64,000 nt of DNA from the NCBI GenBank assembly GCA_963678675.1, contig OY783193.1, positions 30,409,082 to 30,473,081 of the forward strand. Reading direction: 5' to 3'. Each line of letters starts with the position of its first letter. Within the stretch, counting starts at the first letter, position 1. Shown here in pieces: positions 1-10,817 of this stretch. Source of the stretch: Xiphydria camelus (lineage: Eukaryota; Arthropoda; Insecta; Hymenoptera; Xiphydriidae). The position numbers and the translations under genes were made by a program. Under the pieces are notes generated by a model that searched no databases, had not been told where the DNA came from, and was given only the letters and a program-made list of their open reading frames with translations.

Positions 1-111
1 GTGTCATCTAATTTTTCCCTTCGTCGTCAAACGCGCCCAGCTACATCTTATTATGTAGGTATATCGAAAAATCTACGTTATCCAGTTTCTCGTTCCGATT
101 GTTCTACCTGA

Positions 112-332
112 CACTATTAGTTTATTTACAGTTAAACGTATATACTTGAATATGGCGAAAAATAAATACTTCGTCGAGATAAATAGATATTCGTTAACTA
201 TATTACTGGTAACTGTTTAAAATAAAATAAATATCCTAATAATTAAGAAATATCTTCTCACCGGAATTAATTATTTATTTCGCCATATTCGAGTACACGT
301 TTATTAATTACGAATAAATTGTTTCCTCACTG
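112..332. mobile_element. Family A MITE, copy 1
   Basis: Two inverted arms of about 50 bp (118-170 and 271-322) both read, toward the inside, TTTATT...AAACGTATAC...GAATATGGCGAAA. The interior is AT-rich and non-coding. Similar arms recur at 401-629, 6635-6890, 57595-57816 and 62655-62743, which makes it a repeat family. It has no transposase, so it is a non-autonomous TIR element. The outermost bases are degenerate here, so the ends are approximate. Confidence 0.7.
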
Positions 333-400
333 CAACTACATCCACTAAATATTTCTTTCAATGATTATATTATTGATTAGATAGCCCACTATCATCGCTA

Positions 401-629
401 TGCTGAAAGAACAGTTTATTTATAGTTAGTAAACGTATACCTGAATATGGCGAATAAAATATTCCATTGAGCCAAACAAGCATATGTTAGTTTTTAGAAT
501 GCCTATGTCATTCGAACATGAAAAAAGTGATAGTTAACGAATATTTGCTTGGCCCAGCGGAATAATTATTTTGCAATAATCAAGTATCTATTCCTTTATC
601 AGCTATAAATAAATTATTGTCTCAATGTG
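401..629. mobile_element. Family A MITE, copy 2 (TA-flanked)
   Basis: The left arm holds AACGTATACCTGAATATGGC and the right arm is its imperfect reverse complement, ending CTCAATGTG. TA is present on both sides (399-400 and 630-631), as expected of Tc1/mariner-type target duplication. The interior contains no reading frame of note. Confidence 0.72.
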
Positions 630-859
630 TATAATACCTAAGTATCTGTAAGAAGAATTCGTATTTTAAATATTATATATATTTTTATATAAAGCTTTTT
701 TCCAATACGTAATTATGAAAATTAATATAGTTCCTTGTGAAATTTCATTTATAAATCTCATATGGAGTATATTAATTTTTATAATCACATATTGGATTAA
801 AGCTTTATATACAGTTGTATTAAATTTAATAGACATTTTTTTATATTATACACGAAAAG

Positions 860-1106
860 ACTGATACCAATAGATTTTACTGTATTTGCAATAAAAGAGG
901 TACACATGAGGGTTTTCGGATACTCCTATTGTGCTGAGCAATTTTTATTTAGAAACTATAGTAAATTGTATTTTAAACCATCACGATTTTATGCTTAGAA
1001 AGAAGAATTACTGTATCGCTCTGCAAAAACATCCGAAAACCTTCATGTGTACCTCTTTCATTGTAGGTAATTTCTTGTATACAGTTAAATTGACTGGTAC
1101 CAAACT
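860..1106. mobile_element. Foldback MITE with AAGAGGTACACATGA arms
   Basis: Left arm 860-925 runs from GATACCAATAGATTTTACTG through AAGAGGTACACATGAGGG to TTTTCGGAT. The right arm (about 1031-1106) is its reverse complement with a few differences. The roughly 100-bp loop is AT-rich. A 77-residue open frame starting at 931 only crosses loop and right arm and is not a gene. Confidence 0.6.
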
Positions 1107-1471
1107 TTCCGTATACCTATCACACATTCTCGTTAAATCTCGGCTACCGCTTACGAACCTATGACGCGTATGTTATGCATGCAAGCGCGACTTCAACGCG
1201 ACGGAAGATCGTTCGACTAAAATATAATAAGGGACGAGGGTTCGCCGCGTCTGCCAGGGTATACGATTTTAGGTGAACGCGCGGCTAAGGGGTTGGGAAA
1301 TAAGTATAACGCGTGGCGCGCGCGCGCGCGTGCGCGAAAGAGAGGTGAGGGACGCCGAGGGTTACCGGGGGCAGCATGTTGTTATTTACGGTATTTAGAT
1401 AACCGGCTTATACGTAGTAGTCCCTCACACCCCCGTTGGCTGTGATCCCACACTCGAGATAGTGGCGCTGC
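1107..1471. other. Unassigned, partly GC-rich stretch
   Basis: Unique-looking DNA with a short GC dinucleotide run near 1316-1334. I see no exon, RNA gene or TIR element. Confidence 0.5.
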
Positions 1472-1521
1472 AGCCACCACCACCACCACTACCACCACTA
1501 CCACCACCACCACCACCACCA
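1472..1521 (+). repeat. (CCA)n trinucleotide microsatellite
   Basis: About 16 nearly perfect CCA units with two CTA interruptions, in a GC-rich context. No reading frame around it supports a poly-His, poly-Pro or poly-Thr tract in a gene. Confidence 0.9.
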
Positions 1522-2280
1522 TCGTAGGCAACAACCTGCCAACGCTTCACGCCCATGCACCCGGGCTTGCAGATTATTATAACGGGCGTCACGTTGCATT
1601 ACCATACGTATCTGTTCTCCGGGGATACCGGCCACCCCCGCGCCGACACTGGGATACGCGTATACGTAGATACATAGGTAGGCGGTGCAGTCGTACTATC
1701 TACGCCAGATATCCCCTTCGATCCCTACCGCTTACCTATGTATATACGCGGCAAGCTCCACGCGAAGCCCCGAATTATTATAGTCGACGGCTTAAACGGC
1801 TCAAAGGATTTCGACGCGCGTATTACTCAATGTCAAAATCCGTCCCCCGATATCGTGCGAGAGAGAGTAAAAGGACGCTGCGGCAAAAACTGTAATCCCC
1901 ACGCGAATCCTGTACTGATAAGGACTGCGAATGCGTTATAGCGTTCTTATCTCGAATTGTTTTGCGCGTGTGGATCGTGTGTCGATCGTACTGCAATTTT
2001 TGAACCGCAGTGGCTTCGACGCGTATTCCATTTTTATTGTTTTATACGCGCGAATGAGAAATGGAAGAAGCGATGGCAATTTATTGTTTTCCGGAACAGT
2101 AGTGTATTTTTGATTTGTATTGCAAGTTAGAAATTTCGTATCGGAATTGGTCCACATCGAACAAAAATTTGCTTCAATCGACCATGGTATTGTTGAATAC
2201 GGGAAATCTTACGGTGTAACTGTGTTTCAGGTAGATATTTACTTGTTTCACACAATTTCAAATTAGTTGCCTCAACTCTA
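1522..2280. other. Unassigned GC-mixed stretch
   Basis: Open frames of 60-73 residues occur on both strands but overlap one another and show no domain. I see no repeat structure; the second half turns AT-rich as it nears the B MITEs. Confidence 0.5.
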
Positions 2281-2542
2281 CACCGAAACAAATATTTAGG
2301 TTAAAATGACAAAACGCATCTAGTTTAACGCGTTAGTTATTCTAACCAAAATACTTATTAGGGGTCAGTTGAACCAAATATTTCGTTATTCTAATCAAAT
2401 GTTTAGTTATTCTAATGAAATGTTCAATTATGCTAATCAAAAAGTGGTCAGTCAAACAAACTAAATGGAGGATCCACATTTCACCAAACTGGTCATCATT
2501 TCTAAGATTTTGGTCAACTTTACCAAACTTTTTTTTCTATCA
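2281..2542 (+). mobile_element. Family B MITE, copy 1
   Basis: Shares the family B interior in order: AAAATGACAAAACGCATCT, several GTTATTCTAACCAAA-like motifs, TGGAGGATCCACATTT, then a GGTCAACTTTACC-like arm. It starts CACCGAAAC after TA (2279-2280) and ends before ATA at 2543. Family B occurs nine times in the window, in both orientations. The ends are more diverged than in the next copy. Confidence 0.75.
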
Positions 2543-2598
2543 TAAGAATACCACTGACATCTCAAGCGGTATACTTTTAATTTGGAGTGAGTGATTAC

Positions 2599-2853
2599 AC
2601 GGAGAAAAATAACTTGGGTAAATAACAAAATCCATCTGATTAAACGAGTTTAGTTATTTTAACAAAAATACCAATAAGTTTAACCAAATATTTAGTTATT
2701 CCAACTATATATTTAGTTAGAATAACTACATATCTAGTTATTCTAACCGAAAAATGGTTAATTTAACCAAACAAATGGAGATCCATATTTTACTGAACAG
2801 TTTGGTCATCGTCTCCAGGATTTTGGTTAAATTGACCAATTATTTTTCTCAGT
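2599..2853 (+). mobile_element. Family B MITE, copy 2 (TA-flanked)
   Basis: TIRs are CACGGAGAAAAATAACTT on the left and the reverse complement of CACTGAGAAAAATAATTG on the right. TA lies on both sides (2597-2598 and 2854-2855), a Tc1/mariner-type signature. It sits in direct orientation about 55 bp after copy 1, so two insertions or a local duplication. Confidence 0.82.
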
Positions 2854-2869
2854 GTATGTCTTTAGAGTC

Positions 2870-3126
2870 TTGTGGTATTGAAACGACAATACCATGAGGT
2901 TTGCCGCATTCAAAGTCACCGTGGTTGAATGAAGCAAATTTTTTACAAAGCAACAGTTTTTGTATGTTAAAATGAAGTGATTTTTTGTGTTAATTTATCT
3001 CTCTCAATTTTAACAATTCTTGTATAAATTTTGACACAAAAACTATTCGATTAATATGAAAAATCGATCGATTTTAGCATACAAAAATGCGTTAATCGTT
3101 TCCAACGCAAAATTTCCAACTGTGTG
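2870..3126. repeat. Diverged AT-rich repeat resembling 42190-42380
   Basis: Contains ATGTTAAAAT, repeated TTAACA/TTTTGACAC motifs and the ending GCAAAATTTCCAAC. The same motifs in the same general order occur near 42190-42380. A perfect 8-bp hairpin TGGTATTG/CAATACCA is at 2872-2893. Ends are uncertain and no class is assigned. Confidence 0.35.
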
Positions 3127-4756
3127 TATGTATAGATTCCACATTTAAGGGATCCCCTTAACGCCATTAATTCCAAACACGCAAGATCCGTTGGTGCACG
3201 CATACCGACGTAAAGTCACTTTCATGAAAGTATCGAGAACGCCCGTATAAACGGCGGAAGTCGGATTTTGGGAAACGGCGAGTCGTATCGCGCGATATTA
3301 TCTAATCGCGGTGGCGTGAGACGGATACTTACAGTTACCTATACCTATATACGTCGACCCGCGTGTCGCCTTCACGGTCGGTCGCGCGTATCTCGCCGTG
3401 AAGAGGCGAAGGAAGCAAGCCGGGCCCCGGGACGCCTTCGATTTCGCTCTCCTTTCCTTTCTTATTTTTCCCACCTGACAATTAACGCCGAATGCTCGGG
3501 AGTGCGCGAGCAAATAGGGGATAGCCTTCCTGCTTACGAGTCGTGCGATCGCCGGTTCGAATCGCAATGAGCTTCCTGGTATAGAGCATTTGCATATAGT
3601 TACCGAATTAAGTGTCGAAAGGCGCTACGGGGACGACGATATCCCGAGGTTCGCTTCGAGTGCACAATCGCCTCGCCCTTTCGCGATGAACTTGAGGTCG
3701 GATCGTCGCCCGTTCGCGCGCGATATCCAGTACGCGCACCTTCGCGCCGGCCGAGCGAATGTTCAAGAGTCGCGTAGCGCTCCGCGATTCTCGCCCTTCT
3801 CCTCGCGCGGAGTGATCCAGATCACGGCGCCTCTCGTGCACTCGCGGATTCCTCCACTCGGCGGATACCTACGTATTTTATCGGTGAGATTCGCGCGTCT
3901 TTGTTCGCCAACCGTTTCCCCCCTCCTTCGTACGAATTCGGTCTTTCCCAGAGCGCGTTAGGTGCATCATGCCGCTGCACGGCAGACGGCTGACTCGAAC
4001 GTCGGGCCAGCGATTGGCGAAGCGACGGTGATCCGATAACTTCCACTATAATTAACGACGACCCGCTCCTGACCTCCGGCCAATTTGAGCAACCGAACGA
4101 GCGGACGATCATAATAATCGCGGGTAAATCTTTCTGCTTGTCAATCAGTCCACCGACACGACGGCCCGGGCACGACTGGCGGGCCTTGCGTGACGCGACG
4201 AGCGAGCACGCCAACTACACGAATGCTCGATCATTAGCCCTATCTGCTTCTTTTACTTCCTCCTCTTTGCATCCTTCGACGTGTACACGCGGTCGACCAG
4301 ACGTTTACGAGTGCAGCGGTAGAGGATCCGAGGGGAGGGGGGTTGAGAGGTGGGAATAACGTGGGATGTAGATAAAGAGAAAGAGAGACGAACCGAATCC
4401 GATTTTTCCCTTCCGCCACGAAGAGATCGGGTAATTGTCTGTAGTCGAACGGTGCAGTTAAAGTACACGCGTGTGGGTACGAGGAGGGGAAGCATCTTCA
4501 GGATTACTTGTACGACGGAACCACGCGCTTTCGCGAGGGGGTTTAATTGGAGCGATCGAGGGTGTTGGAAAAATTTGGTGGACGAGTTGATGGGTACACT
4601 ATTCCAAATTAGAAGTGTGCCAAGAGTAACTATAGGTGAATTGTTGATACTTTCAGGCCTTCGAATTGTCAATGCTGAATGTCAACTAATGTCACCGACA
4701 ATGAGATATTCTTACCAATAGCAACAGTTACTACTGTCAGCTATCAACCTACCTAC
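3127..4756. other. GC-rich island, no gene recognised
   Basis: About 1.6 kb of CpG-containing, mostly unique sequence. Open frames up to 139 residues exist on both strands, but they overlap on opposite strands, are rich in Arg/Ser/Pro as random GC-rich frames are, and carry no domain. It could hold a promoter or regulatory element; nothing in the sequence proves it. Confidence 0.45.
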
Positions 4757-4971
4757 CACACCGAGAAACATGATTAGCTTCAAATGACTAGACGCATCTA
4801 GTTAAACACGTTTAGTTATCTTAACCAAAATACAGGTTAGCTGAAACAAATATTTTGTTATTCTCACCAAGAAATGGTCAGCTTAACTAAACAGATGGAG
4901 GATTCATATTTCATCAAACGGTTTGATCAACGTCTCTAAGAGTTTGGTTAAATTGACCTTTTTTTTTCATT
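4757..4971 (+). mobile_element. Family B MITE, copy 3 (diverged)
   Basis: Has the family interior (GACGCATCTAGTTAAAC, GTTATTCTCACCAAGAAATG, ATGGAGGATTCATATTTC, GGTTAAATTGACC) with shortened middle and decayed ends. Confidence 0.68.
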
Positions 4972-6468
4972 GCAGAAGCGACTGTAAAGTCATCTGTTAT
5001 CTAGTTAGTTTTCGCACACCTCTGATTTGGATTAGTGTACGTCAATATGACGCGTCGTTTTGTACAAGTTTCGCGTTATTTTATACTGGAGAAATAAATG
5101 AGTGGATATTCACTCACTCGGTATTCCAAGAAGTCGAAGACTTGGAGCGAGTCGTCGGGTAGAGCAGCGTGGACGATATCCATGCATCATGATGCCAGGA
5201 ATGGCTTTCAATTGTTCATTTTACACTCACTCTCTTCATTTTACACTTTGCTTGAAAAATTACTAATCCTTTTTGATTAAAAATTTAATACTTTCTCTCG
5301 TACATTTATTTTCCCATCAAGAATTAATGCGCGAAGAAATTTTTCAGTCGGGATTATGTAGATATTTTTAAAAAATCAATTCTCGTATAAAATTTTCTAT
5401 AAATTTTTGAATTTAGATTTCCCTTAATTCTGGCTGGCACAAGCTTCATATAATATTTGTCCTATGAATAAAATCCCTTACGATGTCCTTTGCCACATTC
5501 TTACAATTCATTATCAAAAACGATGTTATGTTCACCCGTTAATATACGATTAATATATATACAGCCGAATGAATAGTTTTCTCTGCTACTTGCGCGATAC
5601 TTAAAACATTTGTTACTTATAAATATGCAAAAGAAATTCACGTTAAAAATAAGAAACAGCGTTAAATTCACTGAAATAATCAATAAAAAATGATAAATTC
5701 GATAATTTATCGCTCATATTTCATATAGGAAATGTCACACATTTTATATCCAATCATATCAGAGGGGCAGCACGAAACATAACACGAAATATCGCGAGCC
5801 CCACCGCCTTTAATCGAACGCGGACGTGACACCGGGAAGTATGATTAGTTTCCGTAATTTCATGCGGTTGTGTGTGTGAGTGTACGAAATTAAGTGGCGG
5901 GACGATAACGACGGCGGCGTCGTAGATCGATGTTGTAAACAAAATGCTCGCGTCAATCTGACAGGTGCATCATAATTTCACAGCTCGTTGACTTCGGGTA
6001 GCGTTCGTATACGAGGGGGAACGCCTAACCGAGCTTCCTGCCTCGGGACTTCTTCGATACCGATCTACCATGTCTCGTCTTAAGAGTTTCGCACCTATGG
6101 TTACAAGTTTTCATTCATTTCGACATTGCGATATTACGACGGGTCTTTTGTTCGCATGTAACCAGGAAGTTACTGATATCAACTGGCCTAGTAGGTATGT
6201 ATACCTATAGTAGGCACGGGTCGGTCTAGCGTCGAGAGAGCGTCGACAACTTTTTTCCACCGTACGGTTCACGCAACGGATCGGTACCTACTCAGACTGA
6301 CGTGCATAATTGTTACGACGTTCATATAAACCACATAATTGATCGTTCTAAAGTCGACATTTATTTTGCCGCATGAGTTGAGAAAAATTGTTAGATTGTG
6401 GTTGTGGTTGTTGTTAGATTTACATTATAATGTGATTTTAATTAATCGCCGTATTTATTGCATAGCAA
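4972..6468. other. AT-rich to mixed unassigned sequence
   Basis: No exon, RNA gene or clear TIR pair seen. A small palindrome TAGGTATGTATACCTATA is near 6191-6208. Short frames on both strands have no recognisable product. Confidence 0.45.
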
Positions 6469-6615
6469 TATATTTACAAAAAATTGTGCACATATTGAAT
6501 AAATGTTTAGTATTTTATTTGTACTAGTTTGTGTGTGGGACCATTATATTTATGAAAAATTGTGTATATATTGAATAAATGTTTAGCATTTTATTTGATT
6601 TAGTTTGGAACCATT
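6469..6615 (+). repeat. Two-unit tandem duplication, about 75 bp per unit
   Basis: The segment TATATTTACAAAAAATTGTG...GAATAAATGTTTAGTATTTT...GGGACCAT is followed directly by a second, slightly shortened copy with GTTTAGCATTTTATTTG. Only two units are present. Confidence 0.7.
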
Positions 6616-6634
6616 TAATAACACAAATATATAT

Positions 6635-6890
6635 ACATAAAGAAAATAGGTTATTAATAGTTAATAAATGTAAGTTAAAATACAGCGACATAAATATTTT
6701 GTTAGAATAAGAAAATATATGTTAATTATTAAAATCTTTATTATATTCAAATAGTAGCCTCTCAAGGGATCAAATTGTATCAAATAAATATCGTAATAGT
6801 TAACGAATATATACTTGATCCAATATAAAATGTTTATTTCGCCATATTCAAACAAACATAAACAACTACAAATAAACTGTTTTCTCGGTG
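6635..6890. mobile_element. Family A MITE, copy 3
   Basis: The right end is well preserved (TTTATTTCGCCATATTCAAA...ACTACAAATAAACTG...CTCGGTG, then TA). The left arm (AATAGTTAATAAATGTAAG...) is more decayed but aligns with the family arm. The interior also shares ATAGTTAACGAATAT with copy 2. Confidence 0.6.
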
Positions 6891-7084
6891 TATGCTTGCT
6901 TAATGATGACTTGATGGCTCATAAAACGTACAACCTTGATGCATCTAATGAGCTAATACTATACCTAAAGTTGCTGAAGAACTTATAAACATTTGTCTAT
7001 CTGGGTGTGTGTACCTATATTGTAAACATTTTTTTGTAAATTTACTAAACACGTGTAGGAAGCTTTATGTATATACGGTGTAGC

Positions 7085-8200
7085 ATCAAGAGACACGGTA
7101 GTGTCTCGCGGCATGTTCATTCAAGTCGTCAGAACGACGCCGCCAGCGCTGTCGCCGCGAGCACCCGTGTATCTTTACAGGAAAAATGTCTGCCCCCTTC
7201 ACCCCTCAATTTTAACGACGAATTTTCTCAATAAATATACGGTTAGAACCAAACCTATGCTTAGTTACGCCATATAAATCGACTATTCTCTACCGATAGA
7301 CCCAGAGTAAATGTTGTAAATTACATATTAACAGAGATTTTTCCTTAGCAACGCGAAGCCACGCCCCTCGCGCCTCAAAAGTCGAGAATCCGATTTCTCG
7401 GGCGATATATATATGTCAAAATCTCACAAAAATTCCGCCTGTCTTCGGCGATATTCGGCCATGGTCGGAAATGTGTACACAAATGCGGCCACACGCATAC
7501 GCCATCAAATGTATGTGAGAGTGTGTGAGAGAATATATTCCTTGAATGTTTAGTCATGGATTTCAAAGTTAATCAATAAAATATTTCCATTCGCGAAACG
7601 ATTTCCCTCGCATTTTTTCTATCCTCGGACGCGCTTGTTAATAAAAAGTAAAAATTCAGTGTAATCGGAGTAGTGAATCTCAATAGTGGTGAATGTGACA
7701 GACGCTCCGTATAGTTTAATAATCGTTTGTATTTTTTTTTCGAATATTGAGATAGTGAACGGATGCAGTGGTATTCTTCTCTCCAATGCCTGTGCATCAA
7801 GAAAGGAGCAGGAAAGGAGACGGTCTCAGAAGAATTGCCATCAGATAAGTTTAATTGCCATTTGACAGCTTTAACCTCACTTTCAATGGAAGGACAATAT
7901 CTTTGTGTTCGTTCTATTTTTTGTTTTCATGGTCATGCGAGCACGGGAAAAATCGAAGGTTTTTCTTCTCACAATCAGTCATCAATACAAGCCGTGGCAG
8001 AATAGGAGATGAAATGGAATTGGATCACAATAATCAAGTAATTACTTTATCACTATTTTTCTCTATCGATATATTTCCTCTTTCGTACCATCACAAGTTC
8101 CAATTTACACAACGACCTGTCAAACCTGAAGTGTACACGTACCTCACTTCTATTTCATCTCTTCTTCGTCTCCGGTGTAACGACGTTCAATGAGGAATTA
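7085..8200 (+). mobile_element. Repeat X, copy 1 (unoccupied version)
   Basis: Starting at ATCAAGAGACACGGTAGTG, this stretch matches 42942-43273 and then, without a break, 46432 onward. It therefore lacks the 3.16-kb palindrome that splits the second copy. Its first 25 bases contain a perfect hairpin GAGACAC...GTGTCTC. The later part (about 7710-8200) matches arms of the palindromes at 9083-10432 and 46709-48304. No transposase is seen. Family class is unknown. Confidence 0.7.
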
Positions 8201-8329
8201 CTGATACCGATTAGGCAGATAAGTGCTGAATAACGTAGTATAATACGAAAGAGGAAACATATCATTTTTAATAATTCTGTCATTATTAGAATAGAATTGA
8301 TTAACTCAGATATAGTTTTTTAATTTCTA

Positions 8330-8970
8330 CGCTCGAGTAAGTTCGGTATATTTTAAATAGTGAAATGCTGCATATGATTATGTAATTTACAATTTGTTAC
8401 AGATCGTATGCAAACCCGAGGAGGTTTCTTTCGAACAAGGGATCATCCACTTGTTGTTCCAACAAGAATAAGTTGTATTCATTGCATTTGACAGGTCTGT
8501 ATATAAATTGGTTCTTAATTTTTACGCTGAGTAAGTTCGGTATATTTTAAAAGTGAAATGCTGCATATAATTGTGTAATTTACAATTTGTTACAGATCGT
8601 TTGCGAACTCGAGGAGGTTTCTTTCCAACGAGGGATCATCCATTTGTTGTTCCAACCACAACCAGTTGCATTCATTGCATTTGACAGGTCGGTATATAAA
8701 TTGGTAGTATAATACGAAAGAGGAAATATATCATTTTTCTTAATTCTGTCATTATTAGAATTGGTTAACTTAGATTAATATAATATCTTAGTTTCTACGT
8801 TTAGTTAGTTCAGTATATTTTAAATTGTTTGTGTTATTTACAATTTGTTACAGATCGTATGCGAACCCGAGGGGGTCTCTTTCGAACGAGGGATCTTCCA
8901 CTTGTTGTTCCAAGAACCTGCTGCTTTGGTTCATTCGGCGACCTGGATCTGCTGTCTCGAGTGCATGGAC
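8330..8970 (+). repeat. Three direct copies of an exon-like module
   Basis: The unit CTGAGTAAGTTCGGTATATT...ACAATTTGTTACAG followed by ATCGT(A/T)TGC...CACTTGTTGTTCCAA occurs three times, with modules starting at 8403, 8596 and 8854. Copies 1 and 2 run into TTTGACAGGTC(G/T)GTATAT, a segment also found in the palindrome at 9083-10432, and are truncated as modules. Only copy 3 continues. The AATTTGTTACAG in front of each copy looks like a 3' splice site. Confidence 0.6.
8854..8970 (+). CDS. Possible internal exon, product unknown
   Basis: A 117-base segment is preceded by TTTGTTACAG and followed by GTACGT, so it is bounded by candidate splice sites and is an exact 39-codon, phase 0-0 unit. The frame starts IVCEPEGVSFERG and ends CCLECMD. 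I do not recognise the product. All three forward frames are open, which weakens the case, and two upstream partial copies suggest the segment has been moved or amplified with repeat DNA. It is either a real exon of a gene whose other exons lie outside or are unrecognised, or a relic captured by repeat X. Confidence 0.22.
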
Positions 8971-9082
8971 GTACGTCACTTTAAATGGATGAATATCCTT
9001 TAATATCCTCCGAACCCCGTAGACTTGCTAACCTCTGATTCTAACCTTTCTTGCCATAGCCCGAATATTCGTTCGAGGGTTA

Positions 9083-10432
9083 TTCCTTACTCTTTCTAGC
9101 AGAGAGCATCGATATTTTGCTGCATCTATATTCTTCTGGAACTTCCTAAAATAATTATAAAAACCCTATATAATTCAGCCCGAACAAGTACAATCTTATC
9201 GGACTATACTTTATCGGGGAGATTTTTCGACATAATGATTCCGAAACGTTTTTATCGAGAAGTATATATTAGGTTGTAACATAAATTTGGAATAATTCTT
9301 GTTTTTTCAGGTGTATAAAGCAAATTCAGTGACGTGTTATACCTCATTTGAAAAAGCTCGTTTTCTTGCGGTTATTTTAAGGTATAAACTGTTTTGCTGT
9401 GGTTCGTGGTTAAAAAGTTACGCCGTTTAGAACAATGTCGACTCAACGTCAAAAACGTTATTCCAAATTTATGTTACAACCTAATGTTTATAACATACGG
9501 TAGTGTTCACGAATATTGTAAAATATCGCAGGAATGTTACAGAAAAGTTACTTGCAAGAACGTGCTTTGTGGGGTGCAAATGATGATATTTTGTAATCCA
9601 TTGTTACACCAGAGGCGAAGAAGAGATGAAATAGAAGTGAGGTACATGTACACTTCACGTTTGACAGGTCGGTATATAAATTGAAACTTGTGATTGTATA
9701 ATACGAAAGAGGAAAAACTTATATCGATAAAGAAAAAAAAAATAAAGTAGTTACTCTATTATTGTAATCCAATTCCATTATATCCCTTATTTTTCTGCCA
9801 CGACTTTGATTGTTGGTAGTGGATGGATCAACCAATAAATTTGATTTTTCTTCGCTATCAGCAATTAAAGTCGTGGCAGAAAAATAAGGGATACAATGTT
9901 ATTGGATTACAATAATGGAGTAACTACTTTATATTATTATTTTATTATTTTTTCATTATCGATATAAGTTTTTCCTCTTTCATATTATACTATCACAAGT
10001 TTCAATTTATATACCGACCTGTCAAACGTGAAGTGTACATGTACGTACCTCACTTCTATTTCATCTCTTCTTTGCCTTTGGTGTAACGATGGAAATTACA
10101 AAATATCATTATTTACACCCCACAAAGCACATTTTTGCAAGCAACTTTTCTGTAACATTCCTGCGATATTTTACAATATTCGTGAACATTACCGCATGTT
10201 CGAAACATTCCGTTACTCATAATATATATTTCTCGATAAATTCGCGAATGTTGCAAAACAGCATAGAAGCATTTCGGAATCATTACGTTGAAAGATCTCC
10301 TCGATAAGGTACAGCTCGATAAGATTGTACTTGTTAGGGCTGAATATTATATAGGGTTTTTATATCCCAGAAGAATATAGGTGCAGCAAAATATCGATGC
10401 TGTGCTGGAAATTTATTTACGAGTAAGGGCAA
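9083..10432. mobile_element. Palindrome P2 (long foldback), 1.35 kb
   Basis: Left arm 9083-9812 and right arm 9862-10432 are inverted copies around a 49-bp loop. Landmarks present in both arms: ATCGATATTTTGCTGCA, AAGTACAATCTTATCG, TTCACGAATATTGTAAAATA, ACAAAGCAC, CACTTCTATTTCATCTCTTC and TGCCACGAC. The left arm is longer because a mariner MITE (9269-9484) sits in it. Parts match repeat X (7990-8195), so P2 is probably a rearranged X derivative. No coding content is supported. Confidence 0.75.
9269..9484 (+). mobile_element. mariner-derived MITE inside P2
   Basis: Ends are TTAGGTTGTAACATAAATTT and its exact reverse complement, the TTAGGTTG start being typical of mariner TIRs. It keeps ATGTCGACTCAACGTC-like sequence near the right end. 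The left flank is TATA; the right flank TA is not intact. The opposite P2 arm lacks this insertion, which supports its boundaries. Confidence 0.8.
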
Positions 10433-10817
10433 AATTTCAGCGGTGCATGCAAAAGGATTTCTTGAAACTATTCCAACGTCTCGACTTAATATGTAACAAC
10501 ATATATACTGTCATAAGTGATACTTTTACATGTGATTAAACAATTCGTCACGGTTATTGGAAGAGTATACTTAGAGAGTTAAAGGTAAAATGTCTACATG
10601 GATTTCTGTAGACGACCAAAATATAAGAAAAATCCGATGGCCTGTAAATTCGAAAGCGGTATGTTTTATTTCTCCAAAATACTAAGGCAAAGTGAAAAAT
10701 ATAAGGGCACTCTAGTTTATAAATCCGTTTCAAAATATCACGAGAATAAATCAAAAGTAACGTGGTTATAATTAATTAGCTCGTATGGGTATAAAATGTG
10801 AGACTTTAATTTTGTGG
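10433..10817. other. Unassigned AT-rich sequence
   Basis: Lies between P2 and foldback F. I see no gene or repeat in it. Confidence 0.45.

Noticed and set aside
3540..3575. GGTTCGAATCG box B-like sequence
   Set aside because: No matching T-stem, D-arm or acceptor stem can be drawn, so it is not a tRNA.
7085..7110. Terminal hairpin of repeat X as a Helitron 3' end
   Set aside because: On the minus strand the hairpin is followed by TTGAT at the shared boundary, not CTRR, and no TC start or Rep/helicase sequence is present.
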